A stretch of 5,703 bases of DNA from Gammaproteobacteria bacterium (GCA_012513235.1 JAAZCO010000424.1:1-5703); one strand, 5' to 3'. Numbered from the stretch's first letter, positions 1 through 5,703 are shown. Notes: generated from the sequence alone by a model not told the origin. Program-made: numbers and translations.

Positions 1-767
1 CCAGAAATAATCGGCTGCTCCATGGTGTCCTCATGATCATCAGTGGTAATTAGAGTGCCGGGGCCCTCTTCAAAGCTATGCAAGACGCGTAGCGGTACAT
101 TGTATTTGCCAGCAAACTCCACAGAACGTAACTGCAGAATTTTTGAGCCAAGACTGGCCATTTCCAGCATTTCTTCAAAGGTGATGCGATCTAAACGTTG
201 CGCTTTCGGCACCACACGTGGATCTGTTGTGTACACACCATCCACATCGGTATAGATATGACACTCGTCAGCTTTCAGCTGGGCTGCTAAAGCCACTGCC
301 GTGGTATCAGAGCCGCCACGACCCAAGGTGGTGATACTGCCCTGCTCGTCCACCCCCTGAAAACCGGCAACCACTACCACCTTACCGGCTTTAAGTTGCT
401 CACTGACTTTGGCTTCATCAATGCTGAGAATGCGGGCTTTACCATGCTCACTGTCGGTAATAATCGGTACTTGCGCACCGGTAAAAGACACTGCAGGTAC
501 ACCAATTTTATTCAGTGCCATGGCTAGTAAAGCAATGGTCACCTGCTCACCGGTGGCAATCATCACATCCATTTCACGCAAAGAGGGCTTATCAGCAACC
601 TGCTTTGCTAAAGCTAATAAGCGATTGGTTTCACCACTCATCGCAGACACCACAACGACAATGTCATCACCGGCTGCGCGAAACTTCGCTACTTTCTCGG
701 CCACTTGAGCAATACGCTCAGGCGAGCCAACCGAAGTACCACCAAACTTTTGTACGATCAACGCCAT
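1..767 (-). CDS. lysC: Aspartokinase LysC, 3' end cut by the window edge
   Basis: Phosphorylates L-aspartate to aspartyl-4-phosphate with ATP, the first and feedback-controlled step of the pathway to lysine, threonine, methionine and diaminopimelate; cytoplasmic. The frame is open from ATG 767-765 to the window edge, giving 255 residues, which I translated by hand. The amino-acid kinase domain is essentially complete: KFGGTS at residues 7-12, VVVVSAM at 37-43, TGEQ at 72-75, GFQG at 135-138, TTLGRGGSDTTA at 146-157 (nucleotide and aspartate binding), YTDVDGVYTTDPR at 172-184 and SLGSKILQLRSVEFA at 205-219. Family members are about 410 residues, so only the two C-terminal ACT regulatory domains are missing, lost to the edge and not to mutation. 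The start is fixed by the conserved MALIVQKFGGTS opening; a modest GAGG (778-781) lies 10 bases upstream. It follows alaS by 93 bases. Identification is very secure; the feedback inhibitors cannot be read from this fragment. Confidence 0.96.
   Translation of the reverse strand, partial: MALIVQKFGGTSVGSPERIAQVAEKVAKFRAAGDDIVVVVSAMSGETNRLLALAKQVADKPSLREMDVMIATGEQVTIALLAMALNKIGVPAVSFTGAQVPIITDSEHGKARILSIDEAKVSEQLKAGKVVVVAGFQGVDEQGSITTLGRGGSDTTAVALAAQLKADECHIYTDVDGVYTTDPRVVPKAQRLDRITFEEMLEMASLGSKILQLRSVEFAGKYNVPLRVLHSFEEGPGTLITTDDHEDTMEQPIIS
21..32 (-). promoter_or_regulatory. Possible internal ribosome binding site and ATG inside lysC (regulatory beta subunit)
   Basis: Within lysC, codon 249 is ATG (23-21) and is preceded by GAGG (32-29) with a 5-base spacer, a better placed Shine-Dalgarno than the one at the main lysC start. 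The ATG falls just after the kinase domain and just before where the ACT domains should begin. In Bacillus subtilis and Corynebacterium glutamicum, in-frame internal starts at this place in aspartokinase genes make a separate regulatory beta subunit that assembles as alpha2beta2. Use of this start here is inferred from position and spacing only; the same bases also encode conserved protein residues. Confidence 0.45.
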
Positions 768-806
768 TTTACTGCCGCCTCGATAATGGTTAGCGTTCAA
801 AATGCA

Positions 807-843
807 CTAGGCTGAGCACAAGACTATCCTGAACTCAGCCTAG
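807..843 (-). terminator. 10-bp stem-loop between alaS and lysC; weak terminator or leader structure
   Basis: A perfect 10-bp inverted repeat, CTAGGCTGAG (807-816) and CTCAGCCTAG (834-843), encloses a 17-base loop. It starts 18 bases past the alaS stop and ends about 40 bases before the lysC ATG. On the minus strand only a short TTTT follows, a few bases beyond the stem, so it is a poor intrinsic terminator; on the plus strand no T run follows. It could weaken or pause read-through from alaS into lysC, stabilise the 3' end of the alaS message, or be a protein-binding leader. The minus-strand loop shows AGGAT, which resembles the core that CsrA/RsmA proteins bind in hairpin loops, but a single such motif is weak evidence. 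Confidence 0.42.
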
Positions 844-860
844 ACTATGCGACTGACTGA

Positions 861-3485
861 TCAGCTCTTGCTGGCAACATACTCAGCAGTCACGGCCAAA
901 GCATCAGCTATCTTAGCCAATTCAACACCGCTGCCCTGCGCCATATCCGGACGACCGCCGCCTTTACCACCCACTACAGCAGTGGCCTGCTTCATCAAAT
1001 CACCCGCTTTAAACTGACCTGTCAGATCTTTAGTGACACCAGCAACCAACACAATGCGCTCACTGTGCACGCCACCTAAAAGAATCACCGCGCTGCCCAG
1101 TTTGTTTTTTAGCTGATCCATTAACACCAGCAAGTCCTTGCCTTCCACACCATCAAGGCGTGCCGCCAAAACTTTAACGCCATTCACCTCAACTGCTGCT
1201 GCAGCTAAATCGCTCCCGGCAGCGCTAGCGGCCTTGGCTTTAAGCTGCTCAACTTCTTTTTCTAAGCTGCGCTGTTGATCCAGCAAGGCTTGGAGTTTAT
1301 CCAACACATTGTCGCGCGTACCTTTAACTAAGCCCATCGCCTGCTTAAGCTGCTCTTCGGCGCCAGCCATCCAGTTCCAAGCTGCAACTCCAGTCAGGGC
1401 TTCGATACGTCGCACCCCAGCAGCCACACCGCCTTCGCTGGTAATTTTAAACAAACCAATATCGCCAGTACGCTCGGCGTGAATACCACCACACAACTCC
1501 ACCGAGAAGCCATCGGCCATACTCAGCACACGCACTTGATCACCGTATTTTTCGCCAAACAGCGCCATCGCACCTTTTTCTTTCGCGACTTCAATATCAG
1601 TGACTTCGGTGCACACAGCAGTGTTATTACGGATCTCTTGGTTGACGCGTTCTTCCAAGGCTTTAATTTGCGCAGGCGTCACCGCTTCAAAGTGGCTGAA
1701 GTCAAAACGTAGACGCTGGCTGTCGACCAATGAGCCTTTTTGCTGCACATGCTCACCAAGAATATCGCGTAGCGCGGCATGTAAAATATGCGTGGCCGAG
1801 TGGTTCAGCGCGGTGGCATGCAACATATCTGCATTAACTTGTGCATTGACTGTCGCGCCCACCTGCAAGCTGCCCTGGGTAATTACACCGTGGTGCAAGA
1901 AAGCATTGCCGCTTTTAGTGGTGTCGCTGATATCAATACGCACATGCTCTGCAGCTAAGTAGCCGCTGTCACCCACCTGCCCGCCGGACTCTGCATAAAA
2001 AGGTGTGCGATCTAATACGATCACGACTGAGTCGCTTTCTACAGCAGACTCAACACTGGCACCGCCTTTAAGAATCATCAGTACTTTGGCGTCAGCTTGC
2101 TGGGTTTGATAACCCAAGAACTCAGTATCGCTATCGATTTTCACCAAGGCATTGTAGTCAATGCCAAAAGAACTCGCGGAACGTGCACGCTCGCGCTGCG
2201 CCTGCATTTCACGCTCAAAGCCTTCCTCATCCACAGTCAATTCGCGCTCACGGGCGATATCGGCAGTGAGATCCATCGGGAAGCCGTAAGTGTCGTACAG
2301 CTTAAATACCACTGAGCCTGGAATCACTGAGCCTTCTAAATGGGCTAAATCCTGCTCCAGAATGCGTAAACCCTGCTCAAGGGTCTTAGCAAACTGCTCT
2401 TCTTCGGTTTTTAAGATGCGTTCAATCTGTGCTTGTTGCTGCTTAAGCTCAGGGAAGGCTTCGCCCATCTCGGCCACTAAAGGAGCAACAATTTTGTAGA
2501 AGAAGCTATCCGTTGCACCCAGCTTATTACCATGACGGCAGGCGCGACGAATAATGCGGCGCAGCACATAGCCACGACCATCATTCGAGGGCACCACGCC
2601 ATCAGCAATTAAGAAACTGCAGGAACGAATATGGTCAGCAATCACTTTCAGCGATGGGTTGTCATTGTTTTCAGTACCCACTGCGGCAGCTACGCCGGCC
2701 AATAAGTGCTGGAACAAATCAATGTCATAGTTGGAGTTCACATGCTGTAACACGGCACTGATACGCTCCAAGCCCATACCGGTATCCACACTCGGCGCAG
2801 GCAGCGGATGCATAACGCCATCTGCCGTGCGATTGAACTGCATAAAAACGTTGTTCCAGATTTCGATATAACGGTCGCCATCTTCCTCAGGCGAACCTGG
2901 AGGGCCGCCCCAGATGTGCTCACCGTGATCAAAGAAAATTTCGGAACAGGGGCCGCACGGACCGGTGTCACCCATCGCCCAGAAGTTATCTGAAGCATAA
3001 GGTGCGCCACCGTTGTCACCGATGCGAATCATGCGCTCAGCCGGTACGCCCACTTCTTTCACCCAAATATCGTAGGCTTCATCATCTGTTTCATAGACGG
3101 TGACCCAGAGTTTTTCTTTGGGCAGATTGAGCCACTTGTCCGAGGTTAAAAACTCCCAAGCATAGTGAATCGCATCACGCTTAAAGTAATCGCCGAAGCT
3201 GAAGTTACCCAGCATTTCAAAGAAAGTATGGTGACGCGCGGTGTAACCAACGTTTTCTAAGTCGTTGTGCTTACCACCGGCACGCACACACTTTTGGCTA
3301 CTAACCGCACGGGTATAGGCGCGTTTTTCTAAACCCAAGAAGCAGTCTTTAAACTGATTCATGCCCGCATTGGTAAATAATAGCGTGGGGTCATTGGCCG
3401 GGATCAATGAGCTGGAGGCTACGCGGGTATGACCCTTTTCTTCAAAGAAGCGAAAAAAGGCTTCGCGGATTTCTGCGCTTTTCAT
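861..3485 (-). CDS. alaS: Alanyl-tRNA synthetase AlaS
   Basis: Class II synthetase that charges tRNA-Ala with alanine using ATP and clears mischarged Ser- and Gly-tRNA-Ala; cytoplasmic. With the start chosen here it is 874 residues, the normal full length. Order: catalytic domain from residue 1, with class II motif 2 region around 65-100 (QKCVRAGGKHNDLENVGYTARHHTFFEMLGN as seen in parts) and motif 3 DTGMGLER at 234-241; tRNA-recognition helical region to about 450; editing domain with zinc-type ligands HSATH at 562-566 and CGGIH at 665-669; a coiled-coil stretch around 715-755; and a C-terminal C-Ala/DHHA1 domain ending with GGKGGGRPD at 839-847. The start is the ATG at 3485-3483, with GGAAG five bases upstream and the family-typical MKSAEIREAF opening. 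A GTG four codons earlier is in frame but overlaps that ribosome binding site. All key residues are present. A dedicated promoter appears to lie upstream. Confidence 0.98.
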   Translation of the reverse strand: MKSAEIREAFFRFFEEKGHTRVASSSLIPANDPTLLFTNAGMNQFKDCFLGLEKRAYTRAVSSQKCVRAGGKHNDLENVGYTARHHTFFEMLGNFSFGDYFKRDAIHYAWEFLTSDKWLNLPKEKLWVTVYETDDEAYDIWVKEVGVPAERMIRIGDNGGAPYASDNFWAMGDTGPCGPCSEIFFDHGEHIWGGPPGSPEEDGDRYIEIWNNVFMQFNRTADGVMHPLPAPSVDTGMGLERISAVLQHVNSNYDIDLFQHLLAGVAAAVGTENNDNPSLKVIADHIRSCSFLIADGVVPSNDGRGYVLRRIIRRACRHGNKLGATDSFFYKIVAPLVAEMGEAFPELKQQQAQIERILKTEEEQFAKTLEQGLRILEQDLAHLEGSVIPGSVVFKLYDTYGFPMDLTADIARERELTVDEEGFEREMQAQRERARSASSFGIDYNALVKIDSDTEFLGYQTQQADAKVLMILKGGASVESAVESDSVVIVLDRTPFYAESGGQVGDSGYLAAEHVRIDISDTTKSGNAFLHHGVITQGSLQVGATVNAQVNADMLHATALNHSATHILHAALRDILGEHVQQKGSLVDSQRLRFDFSHFEAVTPAQIKALEERVNQEIRNNTAVCTEVTDIEVAKEKGAMALFGEKYGDQVRVLSMADGFSVELCGGIHAERTGDIGLFKITSEGGVAAGVRRIEALTGVAAWNWMAGAEEQLKQAMGLVKGTRDNVLDKLQALLDQQRSLEKEVEQLKAKAASAAGSDLAAAAVEVNGVKVLAARLDGVEGKDLLVLMDQLKNKLGSAVILLGGVHSERIVLVAGVTKDLTGQFKAGDLMKQATAVVGGKGGGRPDMAQGSGVELAKIADALAVTAEYVASKS

Positions 3486-3490
3486 AAATT

Positions 3491-3495
3491 CTTCC
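3491..3495 (-). promoter_or_regulatory. alaS ribosome binding site (decides the start)
   Basis: GGAAG on the minus strand sits five bases before the ATG at 3485-3483. The alternative in-frame GTG at 3497-3495 would place this Shine-Dalgarno inside the coding sequence and has no purine-rich site of its own, so the ATG is preferred. Confidence 0.8.
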
Positions 3496-3530
3496 ACAAT
3501 TAGATAACGGTAATAGATGCGTGCTGCCGT

Positions 3531-3541
3531 TCAGTCACTGA
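3531..3541. promoter_or_regulatory. TCAGTCACTGA palindrome in the predicted alaS leader
   Basis: Perfect 5-bp dyad around a single central base, positioned just after the start point predicted from the alaS -10 box. In E. coli, AlaRS is reported to repress its own promoter by binding a palindrome around the transcription start. This dyad could play a comparable role, but the sites have not been compared and an 11-base palindrome can arise by chance. Confidence 0.3.
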
Positions 3542-3553
3542 CCTAAAACACAC

Positions 3554-3582
3554 ATTATATCGCTGATATAGCATTCTTGCAG
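3554..3582 (-). promoter_or_regulatory. Candidate sigma70-type promoter for alaS
   Basis: On the minus strand a perfect -10 box TATAAT (3559-3554) is preceded, after exactly 17 bases, by CTGCAA (3582-3577), which matches three of six bases of the -35 consensus. The predicted start near 3547 would give a leader of about 60 bases before the alaS ATG. The -10 box overlaps a small dyad (TATATC/GATATA, 3556-3570). The -35 box overlaps the edge of the hairpin that follows the upstream gene. Confidence 0.6.
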
Positions 3583-3601
3583 CGCTGCCCTAGACAGCGC
3601 T
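3581..3601 (-). terminator. 7-bp GC-rich hairpin after the small gene; no T run
   Basis: AGCGCTG (3581-3587) and CAGCGCT (3595-3601) form a perfect 7-bp stem with a 7-base loop. It starts 11 bases beyond the stop codon of the small acidic-protein gene. No T run follows on either strand, so it is not a standard intrinsic terminator. It may protect the 3' end of that message or mark a Rho-assisted end. Its far arm touches the predicted alaS -35 box. Confidence 0.35.
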
Positions 3602-3612
3602 CAAACCGCTAT

Positions 3613-3906
3613 TTAGTGATTGCATTCATCGGTGTGCACATGGTCGTCGTCTTCAAGCATATCAGCAGGATCAGCTGGCTCCATTTCCAACTGCAAGCTA
3701 ACCAAGTTAGTGGCTAACGGACGCAACAGTAAGTTCGCGTACTCATCATCACCTTCTTCCACATCCACACCGATAAGCAACTGGCCATTACCTGCAGTTT
3801 GCACCCAAATCTCTTTACCCTGCCAAATCACGGCAAAACGTGTGCAGGATGCTGGGGTTTGTGTGCCGTCTTCGTTTTCCAACAATAACTGTAATTCGTT
3901 GTTCAT
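3613..3906 (-). CDS. Small acidic conserved protein of unknown function (PA0902-like)
   Basis: 97-residue protein. I do not know a function; it matches my memory of the small hypothetical gene just upstream of alaS in Pseudomonas (PA0902 in P. aeruginosa), in the same place and orientation. Residues 1-75 look like a small beta-rich fold, with alternating hydrophobic stretches (FAVIWQGKEIWVQ at 24-36, GQLLIGVDVEEGDDEYANLLLRPL at 41-64, LVSLQLEM at 68-75). The tail from about 76 is very acidic and ends with His89, His91, Cys95 and His97 (DDDHVHTDECNH), which could bind a metal. No signal peptide or membrane segment is seen, so it is probably cytoplasmic. The ATG at 3906-3904 has AGGT seven bases upstream. 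An intrinsic terminator stands directly before it, so its expression depends on read-through from argD or an unrecognised promoter. A plus-strand open frame over the same bases is taken as its shadow. Confidence 0.82.
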   Translation of the reverse strand: MNNELQLLLENEDGTQTPASCTRFAVIWQGKEIWVQTAGNGQLLIGVDVEEGDDEYANLLLRPLATNLVSLQLEMEPADPADMLEDDDHVHTDECNH

Positions 3907-3923
3907 AGTATTTACCTAAATTT

Positions 3924-3963
3924 AAAATAAAAAGGCGCGCAACTGCTCAAGCAATGGCGCGCT
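3924..3963 (-). terminator. Intrinsic terminator of argD
   Basis: On the minus strand, GCGCGC (3962-3957) pairs with GCGCGC (3940-3935), extended by one G-T pair at the base. An inner TGC/GCA helix with a four-base loop (3944-3953) sits inside, and TTTTTATTTT (3933-3924) follows at once. It begins 13 bases after the argD stop. A run of T also precedes the stem, but on the plus strand no T run follows, so it works for argD only. Confidence 0.85.
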
Positions 3964-3976
3964 AAAAAACCTGTAC

Positions 3977-5209
3977 TTATGCTGGTGCGTGTTGCGCTAC
4001 AAAGCTGGCAATAGCACGCTCAAAACGTGCCAGACCTTCATCCAAATCTGCCTTCTCAATCACTAGGCTTGGCGCTAAACGAATCACGTTCGGACCTGCG
4101 ACCAGCACTAACAAGCCTTCGCGCTCAGCGGCGGCCATCAAAGCTGCGGCTTGGTCTTTGTAGGCCGGGCTCATCACCGCACCGACGAGTAAGCCTTTAC
4201 CACGCACTAACTCAAATAAATCATGTGGCGCACCCAACTCGCGTAAACGCTGGCGTAAGTATTCACCCTTTTCAACCACGCCGGCTAACACGTCAGGGGT
4301 ATTAATAATATCCAGTACCGCCTCACCGACTGCACACGCAAGCGGGTTACCGCCAAAAGTCGTACCGTGGGTGCCGACGGCTAAATGCTTGGCATATTCT
4401 TCGGTGGTCAGCATGGCTGAGATAGGGAAACCACCACCTAAGCTTTTTGCTGTGGTCAGCACATCGGGAATCACACCGTAAACTTGATGAGCAAACAACT
4501 TACCGCTGCGGCCCATACCCGATTGCACTTCGTCAAAGATCAGCAGCGCATTGTACTTGGTACACAGCGCGCGCACGCCTTCTAAATAGGCTTGATCGGC
4601 AGGCAGCACACCACTCTCACCTTGAATCGGCTCTAAGATCACCGCACAGGTGCGCTCAGACATCATCGCTTCAATGGCTGCCAAGTCGTTAAATTTGACA
4701 TGACTAATACCCGCAGGTCGTGGACCAAAACCTTCTGAATACTTGGGCTGACCACCAACGTTAACGGTAAACACGGTACGGCCATGGAAGCTATTGAGTG
4801 CGGAAATAATCTCGTATTTGTCATCACCAAAACGGTCATGCGCGACACGACGCGCTAGTTTTAACGCTGCCTCGTTCGCTTCAGCACCGGAGTTACTGAA
4901 AAACACGCGATCGGCAAAAGTAGCATCAGTCAGCTTACGCGCTAAACGCAAAGCCGGCTCATTGGTAAAAACGTTGGATACGTGCCAGAGCTTATTGGCC
5001 TGCGTGGTCAGCGCCTCTACTAATGCAGGATGGCAATGACCTAAACTATTGACCGCAATACCACCGGACAGGTCAATCAGTTCGCGTCCACTTTGATCCC
5101 ATAATCGCGAACCTAAGCCGCGCACCGGAACAAAGCCAGCTGGTGCGTAGTTGGGCACCATAACTTGATCAAAATCAGCGCGACTGACCTGCGCCTCTTG
5201 AATGGACAT
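3977..5209 (-). CDS. argD: Acetylornithine/succinylornithine aminotransferase (ArgD/AruC, class III PLP enzyme)
   Basis: PLP-dependent enzyme moving the delta-amino group between N-acetylornithine (arginine synthesis) or N-succinylornithine (arginine succinyltransferase catabolism) and 2-oxoglutarate/glutamate; cytoplasmic. At 410 residues it is the usual length. Visible features: SGAEANEAA at 107-115 (cofactor phosphate binding), FHGRT at 141-145 (ring-stacking Phe and substrate-binding Arg), LEPIQGE at 192-198, FDEVQSGMGR at 225-234 with Asp226 holding the pyridine nitrogen, Lys255 in TTAKSLGGG as the Schiff-base lysine, and GTHGTTFGGNP at 279-289. ATG 5209-5207 has a strong AGGAG (5221-5217) seven bases upstream. 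It resembles Pseudomonas AruC, which is described as serving both the synthetic and catabolic reactions. The rest of the aru operon does not follow: a terminator and then the alaS-side gene come next, which favours a biosynthetic or dual role. Substrate choice among acetyl-, succinyl- and plain ornithine cannot be fixed from sequence alone. Confidence 0.93.
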   Translation of the reverse strand: MSIQEAQVSRADFDQVMVPNYAPAGFVPVRGLGSRLWDQSGRELIDLSGGIAVNSLGHCHPALVEALTTQANKLWHVSNVFTNEPALRLARKLTDATFADRVFFSNSGAEANEAALKLARRVAHDRFGDDKYEIISALNSFHGRTVFTVNVGGQPKYSEGFGPRPAGISHVKFNDLAAIEAMMSERTCAVILEPIQGESGVLPADQAYLEGVRALCTKYNALLIFDEVQSGMGRSGKLFAHQVYGVIPDVLTTAKSLGGGFPISAMLTTEEYAKHLAVGTHGTTFGGNPLACAVGEAVLDIINTPDVLAGVVEKGEYLRQRLRELGAPHDLFELVRGKGLLVGAVMSPAYKDQAAALMAAAEREGLLVLVAGPNVIRLAPSLVIEKADLDEGLARFERAIASFVAQHAPA

Positions 5210-5234
5210 GCCTGCTCTCCTGGATAAAAATCCT

Positions 5235-5263
5235 GTTATATAAAAGACAATTGAAAAATGTAC
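5235..5263 (-). promoter_or_regulatory. Possible argD promoter
   Basis: TATAAC (5240-5235) matches five of six bases of the -10 consensus and lies in an AT-rich tract about 26 bases from the argD ATG. The -35 side is poor: AGTACA or GTACAT at 17-18 base spacing. Transcription would begin near 5228, within a small GGAT-AAAA-ATCC dyad (5222-5233), leaving a short leader containing the AGGAG site. An activator could make up for the weak -35, but I cannot point to a convincing ArgR site. Confidence 0.35.
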
Positions 5264-5470
5264 TGCTAAAACACCCGCTATAGTAACGCGTACAGCACGA
5301 TTAAGCTGCGCCAGCGTGATGTTGTGTAGCAGTTTAAACCTAGATGACCTAAAAGCGCAGAGTAAAACGCAACTTTATCGAGCAAGCCACTCTTTTACGT
5401 CATTTTTATGGGCTTTCTAAGGGTGAACTGAATGGCTGGGGACTTTTAAAAGCAGATTCTGTGGCATGGC

Positions 5471-5571
5471 GTACTTTGGGGAGGGTGTTAGTCCGTCGAT
5501 GAACCCATCCAGGGTTCAACTCCGGCGCTACGCCATCCATGGCTACGCTCGTCACACCCACCCCAAAGTAC
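5471..5571. repeat. 101-bp inverted-repeat element, probably an interspersed intergenic repeat
   Basis: The ends are 18-base arms (5471-5488 and 5554-5571) that are reverse complements with a single mismatch (5482 against 5560), each starting with GTACTTTGGGG read inward. Inside is a 7-bp hairpin TGAACCC/GGGTTCA (5500-5506, 5512-5518) with a five-base loop. Next comes a segment with GCTACGC repeated directly (5527-5533, 5542-5548) around GCCATCCATGGC (5532-5543). The match of arms ends exactly at both borders, and no target-site duplication is obvious. The layout fits a REP/BIME-like or MITE-like non-coding element. Only one copy is in the window, so its being repeated in the genome is inferred. 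Confidence 0.6.
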
Positions 5572-5703
5572 TCAGCAAATATATCTACGGTTATCACTAA
5601 CGCGGTTGAGTCAAAGCACAAGCCAAACCCACATGCAGAAAACTTCTGTTGCTGTTGCTTCTAGCGTCACGCAAAAAACTAGCACACAACACCAATCTTC
5701 AAC

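Larger units (their letters stand above)
5210..5703. other. Region without a recognisable gene upstream of argD
   Basis: About 490 bases with no coding region I believe. It holds the argD ribosome binding site and possible promoter next to the gene, an AT-rich stretch (about 5240-5460) containing a CTTTTAAAAG palindrome (5443-5452), the inverted-repeat element at 5471-5571, and about 130 further bases in which I see no gene, tRNA or terminator. The only sizeable open frame (minus strand, 5621-5406) runs straight through the inverted repeat and has no support as a gene. Confidence 0.7.

Noticed and set aside
409..793. Two overlapping plus-strand frames opposite lysC
   Set aside because: Antisense shadows of a clearly conserved aspartokinase; no ribosome binding site or family resemblance.
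1479..2499. Several plus-strand frames inside alaS
   Set aside because: They lie wholly opposite a full-length, motif-complete alaS and show no domain of their own.
3495..3497. GTG as an upstream start for alaS (878 residues)
   Set aside because: It overlaps the GGAAG site that serves the ATG four codons later, has no ribosome binding site of its own, and adds four residues not typical of AlaS.
3620..3919. 99-residue plus-strand frame opposite the small acidic protein
   Set aside because: Low-complexity Ser-rich reading antisense to a gene with better coding character, a ribosome binding site and conserved position.
4027..5039. Plus- and minus-strand frames overlapping argD
   Set aside because: Shadows of the aminotransferase, which has all its catalytic motifs in one uninterrupted frame.
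5235..5340. Possible ArgR sites upstream of argD (for example TGTCTTTTATATAA on the minus strand, TGTAGC on the plus strand)
   Set aside because: Partial likeness only to the Pseudomonas ArgR motif as I remember it, and AT-rich sequence gives such matches easily.
5406..5621. 71-residue minus-strand open frame ahead of argD
   Set aside because: It runs through the inverted-repeat element, so its amino acids mirror the repeat, and it shows no recognisable domain. Best explained as a chance frame over a non-coding repeat.
5664..5672. GCGTCACGC dyad near the right edge as a terminator of an upstream gene
   Set aside because: The loop would be one base, and no T run follows in the direction that would matter.

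Overview
The window reads as a chromosomal segment from a gammaproteobacterium of the Pseudomonadaceae. The aspartokinase, alanyl-tRNA synthetase and ornithine-type aminotransferase all look like Pseudomonas proteins. The gene order (small acidic protein, alaS, lysC) is the order I recall around PA0902-alaS-lysC-rsmA in P. aeruginosa. Base composition looks close to half G+C by eye, lower than typical Pseudomonas, so a low-GC relative (for example the Thiopseudomonas/Oblitimonas group) is plausible. That placement is an inference from recall, not from a search.

All genes lie on the minus strand and are transcribed from high to low coordinates. In that order they are: about 490 bases without a gene (5210-5703), which carries a structured inverted-repeat element (5471-5571) and a possible argD promoter; argD/aruC, acetyl/succinylornithine aminotransferase (3977-5209); a strong intrinsic terminator (about 3924-3963); a small acidic protein of unknown function (3613-3906); a gap with a hairpin and a good sigma70-type promoter; alaS (861-3485); a gap with a 10-bp stem-loop (807-843); and lysC (767 down to the window edge), which runs off the window after 255 codons.

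Together the genes cover amino-acid metabolism and translation: arginine biosynthesis or catabolism (ArgD/AruC), charging of tRNA-Ala (AlaS) and the first step of the aspartate pathway to Lys/Thr/Met (LysC). The terminator and promoter suggest that argD and alaS are separate transcription units. lysC may be read through from alaS, modulated by the stem-loop between them.

I see no clearly new multi-gene system. The points most worth a second look are an internal Shine-Dalgarno plus ATG inside lysC that could make a separate regulatory subunit, the apparent absence of the aruFGDBE genes between the aminotransferase and the small gene, the inverted-repeat element upstream of argD, and a terminator that ends almost at the ribosome binding site of the small gene.
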